Positions 36,401 to 44,814 of a stretch of 64,000 bases of DNA are shown here, piece by piece. The stretch's first letter is position 1. Each line of letters opens with the position of its first letter. This stretch comes from Formosa sp030427735. Its GTDB lineage: Bacteria > Bacteroidota > Bacteroidia > Flavobacteriales > Flavobacteriaceae. The notes under the pieces are model-generated. The model was not told the origin of the DNA, ran no database searches, and saw only the letters and a program-made list of their open reading frames with translations. The stretch lies in contig NZ_CP195158.1 of the NCBI RefSeq assembly GCF_051200825.1, positions 2,604,001 through 2,668,000 of the forward strand, in the 5' to 3' direction. Made by a program: the position numbers and the translations under genes.

Positions 36401-39400
36401 GTAGCAATTCTGCAAGTGGCCCTTGGACAGATTTAGGGGTAACGACAGCTACGTACACACCTTCAAGTTTAACAGAAACCACATTTTATCAACGTACTGT
36501 CACTGCTACATTAAATGGTACAAGTTGTGAAGCTATAAGTACTAATATTATTGAAATAACCATAAACAATGTAGATCCAGGAGCCATAGAAGGCGACCAA
36601 TTGTTATGCGGAAACAACCCTGAAGCTCTTACAAGTTTAAGCAATGGCACTGGTGATGGTACTGTAAGTTACCAGTGGCAATCTTCGCCTAGTGGTGCTA
36701 ATAGTTGGACAAATATCACCAATGCTATTAATGCCAATTACGATCCGCCAGCAGGCTTCTCAACGGCTACAGATTATAGACGTATAACTACCTCTACGCT
36801 AAATAGTGTTACTTGTAGTGCTATTAGCACAACAGTTACAGTAACTCCAAACGACATCACTCCAGGTCAGATAGGAAGCAATAGAACGGTTTGTTTTGGA
36901 GGTGATCCACTAGCTTTTGGTAGTACAATCGATGCTTCTGCATCTAGCACTATAAACTACATTTGGCAAATAAGTAATGCGCCTACTGGGCCTTGGACAG
37001 ATATTTCCGGTACTAACAGTTCGACCTATGATGCTCCTGCAACAACAGGAACCGCTACAACTTACTACCGACGTGTGGCATCTACAGACGATGGATGTAC
37101 TGTATTTAGTAATTATGTTTCTGTAGCAGTAAATTCAATTACCCAACCTGTTATTGCTGGAGATCAAAACATATGTAGCACGACCAACCCGATAGCATTT
37201 ACTATGCCTACACCAGCAACAGGAAGCGGCACTGTACAATACCAATGGGAAAGTAGCACAGACAATAGTACTTGGTCCATAATTCCTACAGCTACATCGG
37301 CGACCTACGATCCACCTGTTCTAAATACAACAACTTACTATCGTGTTTTAGCAACATCTACCCTTAACGGCGTGTCTTGTTCTGAATTAAGCGGAACATT
37401 AGTTGTTAACGTAACTCCATTTATTCCTGCTATCGCTTCAAACGAAAGCACTATAAATGATTGTGCCGATACGACCATCAATCTTTCTGCAAATTTAGAA
37501 TCTGGCATTTCAGGAACTTGGTCTGCAACTCCTGCTGGAGGTGTATTCTCAGACATTAACAATCCAGAATCTACATTTACAGGGGAAAGTGGAGAAACGT
37601 ACACTTTAACATGGACAGTTACCAACACACCTTGTGTAGACAATGCAGCTAACGTTAATGTAACGTTCCCTGATTGTGGAAACAATTTCGATTTTGATGG
37701 TACAAACACCAGTGTAAGCTTTAACGATAATTACAATTTAAATAACCCTTTCAGTATAGAAATTTGGGTAAAACCTAACGGAGCTAGTGCTACCCAAACG
37801 ATAATTTCTAAACGAAATGCAAACGACCTCTCAACAGGTTATGATTTATCTATCGTGGGTGGTTCTACACTTGCATTTAATTGGAATTCGAATTCTATTA
37901 GCGTATCAAATGTAGTATCGACTAGCCGTTGGTATCACGTAGCGGTAACTTTCAACGGAAGCACATATACCGTATATGTAGATGGTATTGCGGTAGATAC
38001 AGCTACGGGAAGCGCACCTATATCCAACACACAAAACACACTTTTAGGCGCTATGAGTTCTAATAGCGTTCCTGTTAATTATTACAACGGCTGGTTAGAT
38101 GAACTCCGCATTTGGAATACCGCCCTTACTGAAACGCAAATTAGAGAAATGATGAACCAAGAAATACAAGCCAACGGAAATGTTGTTAGGGGTTCAGAAA
38201 TACCTTTAGATATTAATGGCAACCTAAATTGGAATACCAACCTTACAGCGTATTATCAAATGGATCTAGATAGCGAAATTAGCAGTGGTGTTTTAAACCC
38301 AACCAAAGGAGGAACCCAAGGAACGCTAAGAAACATGACTACCCTCCAATCTGAAACTGCTCCAATTCCATATATCAGTACCAATAATGGTAGTTGGGAT
38401 AGTGCATCGTCATGGCTAAATGGTACCGTACAACAACTTCCTAATACAGATGGGATCGATTGGAATATTGTTAGAATTAATAATAATGTACAAACCAACC
38501 GAGCTACAACTGTTTTAGGGCTTATAGTCAACAGTAATACACTTACAATTAATAATAATCAACCGATTGAGGCTACGAAATATTTAAAAATAGACGGCAC
38601 ATTAGTCCTAAACGGCGAATCGCAATTGCTACAGCCAGAAAACAGTATTGTAGACTATACTGGAATAGGAGAAATGCATCGCGACCAACAAGGTACAACC
38701 AATTTTTACAACTACAATTACTGGGCGTCGCCTGTAAGTACTACGGGAACTGCTAATAACAGAACTTATAAATTAAGTGAAGTACTACATGTAGGCACTA
38801 CCCCTGTGGGCTGGACTCCTAATCATGATGGCGCTCCTGGCAATCCACCTTCAATTAGTACCAGATGGTTGTACCTTTACGAAAATTATGATGCCACAGT
38901 ATTCAATTGGCATAGAATCGATCAAAACTACGACATCAATGTTGGTTTAGGCTATATTATGAAAGGAGCCTCTATTGCAGATTACACCTTTATTGGTCAA
39001 CCTAACAACGGTGATTATTTAGTATCTGTAGATGCCGGAAACGATGCTTTAGTTGGTAATCCATACCCATCGGCTATAGATGTTAGAGCATTTTTAACAG
39101 ACAACCAATCTATGCTAGATGATGGTAGCGGCAATAATGGTGAAGTACGTTTATGGGTGCAATCCACAACCAATAATTCACATGTTACTAGTGAATATTT
39201 AGGTGGCTATGCGACATTAAATATGGCGGGATCAATTACAGCTGTTGCCACAGATGATATAGCTGGCGTGGGCGACGCCGATAGTTTTTTACCGCAACGC
39301 TACATTCCTGTGGCCCAAGGATTCTTTATTACCGCTGGGCAAACGGGTAATATCATGTTCAATAACGGACAACGTTTCTTTAAAACTGAAGCTAGCGGAG

Positions 39401-40146
39401 AATCTATTTTCTTAAGAACAACACAAGAAACAGAAACAGCTTCAATAGACAACGAATTACAACGCGTGCGCATTACCTTTAAAAACCCAGATAATGCCAT
39501 TAGAGAATTATTATTAGGGTTTACTCCAGACAATGCAGCTACAGATGGTATTGACTTTGGATATGATGCCACTAATTTTGACGATCTATCTAACGATATG
39601 TCCTTCATCATTAACAACGAAAAATACGTTATTCAAGCAGTAGGTGCATTCGATAACACCAAGCAATTCCCGTTAGGCATATTCCTGTCGGACAATGGTA
39701 ATATCGAAATAAGCTTAAAAGCTTTAGAGAATTTTGATAGTGAAATCGATGTGTTTATTTACGATGCGTATAACGATACCTATACCCAAATTAACAACTC
39801 TAAATATCAGATGCATTTGGATAAAGGCGATTATACAGACCGTTATTTTCTAGCCTTTAAAGATGACAACAAACTGGATATTATTGAAAGTGACTTAAGC
39901 CAGATAAAAGTAAATTATTTAGATAACACAGAAGAAATCCACATTAAAACACCAAAATACACCACTATAAAACAAGTGTATTTAATAAATACCTTAGGAC
40001 AAACCGTTAAAACGTGGAATGCTACAAACGCACCATTATCGTACAACTGTAAAATTCCTGTACAACGCGTATCTGAAGGTAGTTATATTATTAAAGTAGA
40101 AACCGAAAACGGCACTACCACCAAAAAAATTATCATTCAATATTAA
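30487..40146 (+). CDS. Giant T9SS-secreted multidomain adhesin-like protein
   Basis: A 3219-residue exported protein. A signal peptide sits behind a long n-region (KSKFFLFGMALCMFVLNVQG, ending near 49). Next come a glycine-rich domain (about 76-241), an IPT/TIG domain (about 248-331) and three blocks of Ig/PKD-like repeats of about 80-95 residues. Block A (331-1037) is marked by VCQGQTNVTYTV and ITVNYS; block B (1038-1515) by TTQTTCSGAPI and TWSRDN-like motifs; block C (1838-2315) by GNQTICSGDTP and YQWESSTDN. A LamG/concanavalin-like domain follows at about 2398-2555, and a T9SS type A sorting domain forms the last 80 residues. Repeats are Thr/Ser/Asn-rich and Cys-paired. A surface adhesin or matrix protein is likely; no enzyme motif is seen. 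It is a single-gene unit between 29915 and the terminator at 40169. Confidence 0.88.
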   Translation: MYNVTILNISYSFLNTVWHHVNTLLKPAKSKFFLFGMALCMFVLNVQGQETFTDNTDNGSETWPVPAGVSSVTVQLWGAGGAGGGCQNNNDAGSGGGGGGYTAITLNVLPGQIINYQIGSGGVGDTNDGEDGENSTLSHSNSSTSLTAFGGDGGQQDDSNNIPGGTGGPATGGTTNISGQNGSNGGGTTGGNGGNAGNTSNTGGAGNNNGSGDDGIIPGGGGGGGEQFFGVDQSGGNGGNGQLIITYTINLTPTITNLSATNICEGESLTITGTNFTGATAVTIGGTNVSNYTVNSNTQITATVGSGSTGAVQVTTVGGTASSAQSVTVNTLSGAPTTITGTTSICTVGGTTTLQAQGGSAGTNAQVVWYQNAVGGTPVDTGNSITVSPTTTTTYYARYEGDCNTTTAVSAEVIVAPIAAAGALTTGATTVCQGQTGVVYTIDPITNATSYEWTVPSGATITSTPPYTNSISVNYSASASTGNLTVRGVNSTCPAGQALTQVITVNTLSTAPTAIAVQGGGASAICSGENINLTVSGGTLGTNAEPQWSTDNCSNTSFSNAQSITVNPTTTTTYYVKYVGDCNETACISITVTVGQPLGTPTNLTGTTEVCQGQTNVTYTVDPIANATDYTWQVPTGATITSGANTNSITVNYSTTAVSGNVTVTGSNDECGDSSVASLAVTVNELTVAPTFESPTDVVCDGDSVTYTVTEITDAASYNWTVPTGATITSGNNTNSITVDFSGAVSGDISVSGQNACGSGNTTTLPITVNTIPENAGAISGPNTVCPGDTAVEYSIAAISNASSYVWSISNASATIIESGSDTNAIAINISSTPLSDFIISVVGENDCGVSAVISEFTVNLNQESVAPTTITPTVSNIICEDTSTTLTVSGGSLGTDASIEWFTDSCGGTPAGTGASITVSPTSNTTYFARYTGTCNTTDCAQIDIIIDPKPLAAGTITGTNVVCQGETNVQYSVPSIDYATNYIWTLPPGATIVSGDGTNTILVNYDISASSGAITVQGENDCGTGTLSANYPVTVNITPYIPNNYNETVCSGESFNFTPPNGGGNTVPPGTTYSWTIPTNMNGVTGATSGTNENSFNQTLINQTGSPQTVVYQVTAQTGGCSASVFEILLTINPQPIVSGTPTTQTTCSGAPINTISFTEESGISGAIDFIWSRDNTANVTGTPTSGNSSTINVTLNNTTNTQQTVIFSVTAISENGCESPPFSVEVLVNPTPTVIATPATQTICSEENITEIILSNPNNVTGPVNYSWTRDNNTNITGIANGSGNSITGQLTNTTNTPQTTTFTITAEASDCSSATTTATVTVNPKPILSVNIDEQEVCGNSTIANIVAGSNLSGTSFSWTRNDVTGLSGIPTSGNGATISGTFINNTNTTLTTTFTITGTRNGCSESITSQVNIKPTPLIVATPNTQAICDDDSFSINLSSSNNVSGTTYSWTRDKTSEVTGIAASGAGSPITASLSNNTTTTQTVTFTITATADGCSSTSTATVDVYAPLIAPVISESQAVCFLAAPSLLEITNSNLGGSGNYSYQWQRKITETAAWENIAGATDSSYQPGLVTQNYFYQLIITDECGTVTSNTVFVQVIANIGFTFTLTGIPNTEICPETIFTPGISSVHVGSSAVRYSWTSDSDFISPSSGGPMGNTGPGVPFDWLPLFRTSSANIGPLTVQNNTNETVTTQIRIKPSVYNYADNNPTESDFICDISEQVIDITIRPTPIAYATAAANSICSDSSADIEITGNITDAPMQFSWTRTTPSGITGATNGNSGNIAAGSDYVIDNELTNTTGSPISVTYTITPTSNGCTGTPITYTITVGPTVTSGTIAANQTICNGGDPVAFTQTVAATGSNLSYQWESSTDNVTFTAITGATGVTYDAPSGLTASTWYRRVVSTTVNGFTCSEVPTASIFVAVNTFDPGSVSGNQTICSGDTPTSLGSVNASSSNSGTTFNYNWQSSNSASGPWTDLGVTTATYTPSSLTETTFYQRTVTATLNGTSCEAISTNIIEITINNVDPGAIEGDQLLCGNNPEALTSLSNGTGDGTVSYQWQSSPSGANSWTNITNAINANYDPPAGFSTATDYRRITTSTLNSVTCSAISTTVTVTPNDITPGQIGSNRTVCFGGDPLAFGSTIDASASSTINYIWQISNAPTGPWTDISGTNSSTYDAPATTGTATTYYRRVASTDDGCTVFSNYVSVAVNSITQPVIAGDQNICSTTNPIAFTMPTPATGSGTVQYQWESSTDNSTWSIIPTATSATYDPPVLNTTTYYRVLATSTLNGVSCSELSGTLVVNVTPFIPAIASNESTINDCADTTINLSANLESGISGTWSATPAGGVFSDINNPESTFTGESGETYTLTWTVTNTPCVDNAANVNVTFPDCGNNFDFDGTNTSVSFNDNYNLNNPFSIEIWVKPNGASATQTIISKRNANDLSTGYDLSIVGGSTLAFNWNSNSISVSNVVSTSRWYHVAVTFNGSTYTVYVDGIAVDTATGSAPISNTQNTLLGAMSSNSVPVNYYNGWLDELRIWNTALTETQIREMMNQEIQANGNVVRGSEIPLDINGNLNWNTNLTAYYQMDLDSEISSGVLNPTKGGTQGTLRNMTTLQSETAPIPYISTNNGSWDSASSWLNGTVQQLPNTDGIDWNIVRINNNVQTNRATTVLGLIVNSNTLTINNNQPIEATKYLKIDGTLVLNGESQLLQPENSIVDYTGIGEMHRDQQGTTNFYNYNYWASPVSTTGTANNRTYKLSEVLHVGTTPVGWTPNHDGAPGNPPSISTRWLYLYENYDATVFNWHRIDQNYDINVGLGYIMKGASIADYTFIGQPNNGDYLVSVDAGNDALVGNPYPSAIDVRAFLTDNQSMLDDGSGNNGEVRLWVQSTTNNSHVTSEYLGGYATLNMAGSITAVATDDIAGVGDADSFLPQRYIPVAQGFFITAGQTGNIMFNNGQRFFKTEASGESIFLRTTQETETASIDNELQRVRITFKNPDNAIRELLLGFTPDNAATDGIDFGYDATNFDDLSNDMSFIINNEKYVIQAVGAFDNTKQFPLGIFLSDNGNIEISLKALENFDSEIDVFIYDAYNDTYTQINNSKYQMHLDKGDYTDRYFLAFKDDNKLDIIESDLSQIKVNYLDNTEEIHIKTPKYTTIKQVYLINTLGQTVKTWNATNAPLSYNCKIPVQRVSEGSYIIKVETENGTTTKKIIIQY

Positions 40147-40168
40147 CCGCTGTAACAACCATAACCTA

Positions 40169-40202
40169 AAACGCCCCGAGCATGTTGTCTCGGGGCGTTT
40201 TT
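40169..40202. terminator. Bidirectional terminator, giant gene / hisS
   Basis: A 12-bp GC-rich stem AAACGCCCCGAG / CTCGGGGCGTTT with an 8-nt loop and T-tract lies between convergent genes. Confidence 0.88.
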
Positions 40203-40224
40203 AATTTGTTGAATTTTATTAAGC

Positions 40225-41598
40225 CTACTGTTTTACAGTTTTCAATAACTCTTGGAAAGTGACTTTAGTTTGTTCGCCCGACGTCATGTTTTTTAGGGTA
40301 AACATCTCCGATTGTATTTCTTCTTCGCCTACAAGAACAACAAAAGGAATAGTTCTTTTGTTAGCGTAATTCATTTGTTTTTTCATCTTGGCAGCATCTG
40401 GATATAATTCGGCATTTACACCAACCGCCCTTAACTTTTTAATAGCCTGTAAACAACCTAAAGCTTCGGTATTTCCAAAATTAATAAACAATACCTCTAC
40501 ATTTTTATTTACTGTTACAGGAAATAATTGTAATTCTTCTAACACCAAATAAATACGGTCTAGACCAAAACTAATTCCAACACCACTAACATCTTTTAAA
40601 CCGAAAATTCCAGTTAAATCATCGTAACGGCCACCGCCGCCTATAGATCCCATTTGCACTGTCTTTGGCGCAGCAACTTCAAAAATAGCACCTGTATAAT
40701 AGTTTAGACCTCTAGCCAATGTAACGTCTAACTGCAATGTTGCGGTTTTTAGGCCCAATTCCACTATTGCAGAATTTATAAACTCTAATTCTTCGATACC
40801 TTTTTTACCTTCTTTAGATGTACTCAAGATATCACCCAAAACAGCAATTTGTGCTTCAAAAGTACCAGAAAGCGAGAATAAAGGTTGCATTTTAACGATG
40901 CCCTCTTCTGGAATTCCTTTGCTTAACATTTCTTCCTTTACTTTCTCCTCTCCTATTTTATCCAGTTTATCTAAAGCTACTGTAAAGTCGATTAACTTGT
41001 CTTTGGCACCGATAACTTCGGCGATTCCTGATAATATTTTACGGTTGTTAATTTTAATCGTAACACCTTCCAGTTTCAAACCTGTAAACACAGCATCGTA
41101 CAACTGCACAAACTCTACTTCCTGCCATAACGAATTAGAACCTACCACATCGGCATCGCATTGGTAAAACTCTCTAAAACGTCCCTTTTGAGGTCTATCA
41201 GCACGCCATACTGGTTGCATTTGGTAGCGTTTAAACGGAAATTCAATCTCGTTTTGATGTTGTACCACATAACGCGCAAACGGCACGGTTAAATCGTAAC
41301 GCAGGGCTTTTTCGGAGATATTTGATGTTAATTTAGCAGCATCTTTTTCTGCATACAATGCATCATCAACCTTATTCAAAAAATCCCCAGAATTCAAAAT
41401 CTTAAAGATTAACCGGTCACCTTCATCACCATATTTTCCCATTAAAGTTTCAGAATTCTCGAAACTAGGTGTTTCGATAGGCTGAAATCCAAAAGTTTCA
41501 AACACCTGTTGTATGGTATTAAAAATATATTGACGTTTTGCGACTTGCTCTGGGTTAAAATCTCTTGTACCTTTAGGAATGCTTGGTTTTTGTGCCAT
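40225..41598 (-). CDS. hisS: Histidyl-tRNA synthetase
   Basis: A 457-residue class II aminoacyl-tRNA synthetase. It begins MAQKPSIPKGTRDFNPEQ, followed by motif 1 (YIFNTIQQVFETFGFQPIETP), motif 2 (FKRYQMQPVWRADRPQKGRFREFYQCD), the histidine-binding segments LARGLNYYTG and GSIGGGGRYDDLTG, motif 3 (GVGISFGLDRI) and a C-terminal anticodon-binding domain. Normal length. It stands alone between convergent and divergent neighbours. Confidence 0.97.
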   Translation of the reverse strand: MAQKPSIPKGTRDFNPEQVAKRQYIFNTIQQVFETFGFQPIETPSFENSETLMGKYGDEGDRLIFKILNSGDFLNKVDDALYAEKDAAKLTSNISEKALRYDLTVPFARYVVQHQNEIEFPFKRYQMQPVWRADRPQKGRFREFYQCDADVVGSNSLWQEVEFVQLYDAVFTGLKLEGVTIKINNRKILSGIAEVIGAKDKLIDFTVALDKLDKIGEEKVKEEMLSKGIPEEGIVKMQPLFSLSGTFEAQIAVLGDILSTSKEGKKGIEELEFINSAIVELGLKTATLQLDVTLARGLNYYTGAIFEVAAPKTVQMGSIGGGGRYDDLTGIFGLKDVSGVGISFGLDRIYLVLEELQLFPVTVNKNVEVLFINFGNTEALGCLQAIKKLRAVGVNAELYPDAAKMKKQMNYANKRTIPFVVLVGEEEIQSEMFTLKNMTSGEQTKVTFQELLKTVKQ

Positions 41599-41726
41599 TT
41601 ACTTTAAAATTTGAGCACAAATATCTAAATTTTTAAGGTGACTTAATAAGATATTTTAATTTTATAGTAACTTTATTCGGTTTTAGGAGTCTTACATTAC
41701 AAACACCAAACTTATACGCTAAATAT

Positions 41727-42965
41727 ATGTTTTCACTCGTTCGAGAAAATATCCGAATTGCCTTCGATTCTATAAAAAACCAATTACTGCGAACCATTTT
41801 AACGGTTTTAATTATTGCCATTGGCATTACTGCTTTAGTTGGTATTTTAAGTGCGGTTTCGGCATTAGAGAATACCATTTCCAGTGATTTTTCGTCTATG
41901 GGAGCCAATACATTTAATATTCAGCGTTATAAATTTACAGCCCGCCAACAAGGTGGGGATCGCCAAAAGGTGAATCCGATTATTAGTTACCAAAACATTC
42001 GTGATTTTGTAGCGCAATACGACTTCCCCTATACTAAAACATCGGTGTCTTTTGTAGGAAGTTCGACAGCCGAAGTTAAGTTTGAAAATAAAAAAACCGA
42101 TCCTGAAGTTACTGCCATTGGAGCCAACTCTCATTTTATACAAAATTCTGGTTTGGAGGTAGATTTGGGACGTGAATTTAATGCCCTTGAAGTTGAAAAC
42201 AATTCGAATGTATGTATTATTGGTAGCGACTTGGTTAAAGCCTTATTTAAAGACGATAACCCCATAGATAAAACCATTAGCGTAAGAGGTTTTAAATTTA
42301 AAGTGATAGGCACCTTAAAATCTAAAGGCGCCACCTTTGGAAACAATCAGGATCTAAGGGTTATAATTCCGCTTCAAAAAGCGCGCTCAATTTTCACCAA
42401 TGCTAATATTAATTATGCTTTAAGTATTATGGTAGAAAACAAGGAGATGTTAGAAGGCGCTCAAGATGATGCCATTATTACCTTTAGAAATATACGAGGA
42501 TTAAGCCCAATAGAGGAAAACAATTTTGGTATAGAGCGTAGCGACGATTTAATAAACCGCATTGGGTCCATTACTGGCATACTATCTACAGCGGCGTGGG
42601 TAATTAGTATTATCACTATTTTAGGGTCTTCTATAGCACTAATGAACATTATGCTGGTATCGGTAAGCGAGCGCACACGAGAAATTGGTGTTAGAAAAGC
42701 TTTAGGTGCCAAACAAAGCACCATTGCTTTTCAATTTTTTATAGAAACCATTATTATTGGTCAGTTTGGCGGTTTATTAGGTATGCTGTTAGGTGTACTA
42801 CTAGGTCTTGGGTTTGCCGCGGCAGTAGATTTTAAATTTAGCATTCCGTGGGCTGCCATGATTTGGGCTAGCTTTATTACGTTTGTTGTAGCTATTATTT
42901 CGGGATCTTATCCCGCTTCTAAAGCAGCAAAATTAGATCCGATTGAATCGTTACGTTACGAATAA
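41727..42965 (+). CDS. ABC transporter permease, MacB/FtsX type
   Basis: A 412-residue inner membrane protein with the MacB layout: one N-terminal membrane segment (about 20-42), a periplasmic MacB core domain (about 45-270) and three C-terminal segments (about 285-405) with the FtsX motif VSVSERTREIGVRKALGAKQ. Such permeases pair with an ATPase for lipoprotein, peptide or antibiotic handling by mechanotransmission. No ATPase gene is adjacent, so the partner must be elsewhere. Substrate unknown. Confidence 0.9.
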   Translation: MFSLVRENIRIAFDSIKNQLLRTILTVLIIAIGITALVGILSAVSALENTISSDFSSMGANTFNIQRYKFTARQQGGDRQKVNPIISYQNIRDFVAQYDFPYTKTSVSFVGSSTAEVKFENKKTDPEVTAIGANSHFIQNSGLEVDLGREFNALEVENNSNVCIIGSDLVKALFKDDNPIDKTISVRGFKFKVIGTLKSKGATFGNNQDLRVIIPLQKARSIFTNANINYALSIMVENKEMLEGAQDDAIITFRNIRGLSPIEENNFGIERSDDLINRIGSITGILSTAAWVISIITILGSSIALMNIMLVSVSERTREIGVRKALGAKQSTIAFQFFIETIIIGQFGGLLGMLLGVLLGLGFAAAVDFKFSIPWAAMIWASFITFVVAIISGSYPASKAAKLDPIESLRYE

Positions 42966-43442
42966 TTAGTTATCAGAATTTACCAAATCGTTGAAATAGT
43001 TATAGAGTTCGCCTTTTGTAATAATGGCTCCTTGCTGAATAAGATTAAAAATATCTAAATTTTTATCTTCACCATAGGTTTTATTGGCTTGTAAAAACTC
43101 AACATTATCGTCTAATAAATTATTTCGCAACCAGTCGAAACCTTCTTTTGTTGCCAAATCTTTATCGTTTTTTAACTGAATGGCTACTAAATGCATGTTA
43201 GTTTCCCCTATTGCAAATAAATGCATGTGTTGCCCAGATATGTGCTCCAGATATTTTACTTGGCCTAAAACGCCTTCCCATACCAAATCGCTAAACACAT
43301 CTAATTCTTGCTCGGCTACTTCGGGTGTATTGGCTTTTATATCGGCCCACTCGCTGGCATCAATAGATTGTGTTGCCAAAAAGTTAATAAACTCTGGGTG
43401 CAATTCTTCAAACTGCTCTTTGGTAAGTCTAGAATATTTCAT
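42966..43442 (-). CDS. Conserved hypothetical protein (DUF6495-like)
   Basis: A 158-residue soluble protein starting MKYSRLTKEQFEELHPEFIN, which I recall as a flavobacterial family of unknown function (DUF6495; from memory). It is acidic and helical, with a central HISGQHMHLFAIGETNMHLV strand region containing several His and Met that might bind metal (speculative). It abuts the convergent permease gene with no gap. Confidence 0.75.
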   Translation of the reverse strand: MKYSRLTKEQFEELHPEFINFLATQSIDASEWADIKANTPEVAEQELDVFSDLVWEGVLGQVKYLEHISGQHMHLFAIGETNMHLVAIQLKNDKDLATKEGFDWLRNNLLDDNVEFLQANKTYGEDKNLDIFNLIQQGAIITKGELYNYFNDLVNSDN

Positions 43443-43462
43443 TTTTGATACTTTTTTAAATT

Positions 43463-43494
43463 AAAAAAACCGTCTAGACGTATCTAAACGGTTT
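43463..43494 (-). terminator. Terminator of the rpsF-rpsR-rplI operon
   Basis: AAACCGT / ACGGTTT (43467-43473 / 43488-43494) with an inner CTAGA/TCTA pairing, followed on the minus strand by a T-run. Confidence 0.65.
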
Positions 43495-43517
43495 CAAATT
43501 ATATACTACTTTTTAAA

Positions 43518-43964
43518 TTAGTTAGCTTGAGCAACTACTTCAAAAGGTAAATCTACAGTTACAGTTCTGTGTAAACGAACGGCAGCATTATACTTACCAG
43601 TACGTTTTACAGTAGCAACAGTGATGAATTTTTTATCGATAGCATGACCAGCTTTTTCTAAAGCATCGGCTACGTCGATATTATTTACAGAACCAAATAA
43701 TTTATCGCCTGCACCTACTTTTGCTGATATTTTAACCTCTAAAGCTTTTAACGCTTCAGCAATTTTATTAGCATCATCAACAATTTTTTGTTCTTTAAAA
43801 GCTCTTTGCTTTAAGTTTTCTGCTAAAACTTTCTTTGCAGATACTGTAGCCAAAATAGCTTTTCCTGTTGGAATTAAAAAGTTTCTACCATAACCGTTCT
43901 TAACTGTTACAACATCGTCTTTAAATCCTAAATTTTCAACGTCTTGTTTTAATATAAGTTCCAT
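43518..43964 (-). CDS. rplI: Ribosomal protein bL9
   Basis: A 148-residue large-subunit protein: MELILKQDVENLGFKDDVVTVKNGYGRNFLIP is the 23S-binding N-domain, followed by the long connecting helix and the C-domain ending VTVDLPFEVVAQ. It is last in the rpsF-rpsR-rplI operon, 13 nt after rpsR. Confidence 0.97.
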   Translation of the reverse strand: MELILKQDVENLGFKDDVVTVKNGYGRNFLIPTGKAILATVSAKKVLAENLKQRAFKEQKIVDDANKIAEALKALEVKISAKVGAGDKLFGSVNNIDVADALEKAGHAIDKKFITVATVKRTGKYNAAVRLHRTVTVDLPFEVVAQAN

Positions 43965-43977
43965 TGTTATCGGTATT

Positions 43978-44274
43978 TTATTTTAATAAATCTGCTACGT
44001 ATGGCATTAACGCTAAGTGACGCGCTCTTTTTACTGCTACAGATACTTTTCTTTGGTATTTTAAAGAAGTTCCTGTTAAACGACGAGGTAAAATTTTACC
44101 TTGCTCGTTTACAAACTTTAATAAGAAATCTGGATCTTTGTAATCTACATATTTAATACCAGATTTTTTGAAACGACAATATTTCTTTTGCTTGTTAGTT
44201 TCAATATTTAAAGGCGTTAAGTATCTAATCTCTCCGTCTTTTTTTCCTTTTGCTTGTTGTTCTATAGATGACAT
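43978..44274 (-). CDS. rpsR: Ribosomal protein bS18
   Basis: A 98-residue small-subunit protein with KYCRFKKSGIKYVDYKDPDF, the conserved GKILPRRLTGTSLKYQRKV and a basic C-terminus (VKRARHLALMPY). bS18 pairs with bS6 on the platform. It starts 2 nt after rpsF. Confidence 0.97.
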   Translation of the reverse strand: MSSIEQQAKGKKDGEIRYLTPLNIETNKQKKYCRFKKSGIKYVDYKDPDFLLKFVNEQGKILPRRLTGTSLKYQRKVSVAVKRARHLALMPYVADLLK

Positions 44275-44276
44275 AA

Positions 44277-44615
44277 TTACGCTTTTTGTTTTAATTTAGC
44301 TCTTCTTCTCTCTGCCCATGAAACAGCATGCTTGTCTAATTTCACAGTTAAGTAACGCATAAAACGCTCATCACGTCTAAATTCTAACTCTAACTGGTTA
44401 ATAATATCTCCAGCTACAGTAAATTCAAATAAATGGTAAAAACCACTTTTCTTGTTTTGAATTGGGTAAGCTAATTTTTTAAGTCCCCAATCTTCTTTAG
44501 ATATCATCTTAGCACCGTTAGAAACAAGAAAATCTTCGTATTTCTGTACTGTTTCCTTTATCTGAGCCTCAGATAAAACGGGATTTAAGATGAAAACAGT
44601 TTCATAATGATTCAT
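44277..44615 (-). CDS. rpsF: Ribosomal protein bS6
   Basis: A 112-residue small-subunit protein (MNHYETVFILNPVLSE, GLKKLAYPIQNKKSGFYHLF, RFMRYLTVKLDKHAVSW). I start at the ATG at 44615 rather than the TTG two codons upstream, since MNHYETVFIL is the normal family start. It is first in the operon, preceded by a consensus promoter at 44647-44677. Confidence 0.97.
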   Translation of the reverse strand: MNHYETVFILNPVLSEAQIKETVQKYEDFLVSNGAKMISKEDWGLKKLAYPIQNKKSGFYHLFEFTVAGDIINQLELEFRRDERFMRYLTVKLDKHAVSWAERRRAKLKQKA

Positions 44616-44646
44616 ATTCAAATCTATTTATTGTTAAAAATGGCTG

Positions 44647-44677
44647 CAAAATTAAGTGTTTTTATTAAATATTACAA
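44647..44677 (-). promoter_or_regulatory. rpsF operon promoter
   Basis: The minus strand has TTG (44675-44677), 20 nt, then TAATTTTG (44647-44654). This leaves a leader of about 25 nt, too short for an obvious S6:S18-type regulatory RNA. Confidence 0.7.
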
Positions 44678-44814
44678 ATAGATTAAACAAAATTAAAAAT
44701 CGTTATTTGAGATGTTAACGAAAACAAAAAAAATACGCTTTATCGGTTTTTTTTTGTTTTTTATCCGATTTATTTGTACTATTGTCGATATCTTAACCGC
44801 AATACTGAAATGTT

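Noticed and set aside
30487..40146. Possible CRISPR or DNA-level tandem repeats in the repeat region
   Set aside because: The periodicity is at protein level with diverged DNA; no identical direct repeats with regular spacers were seen.
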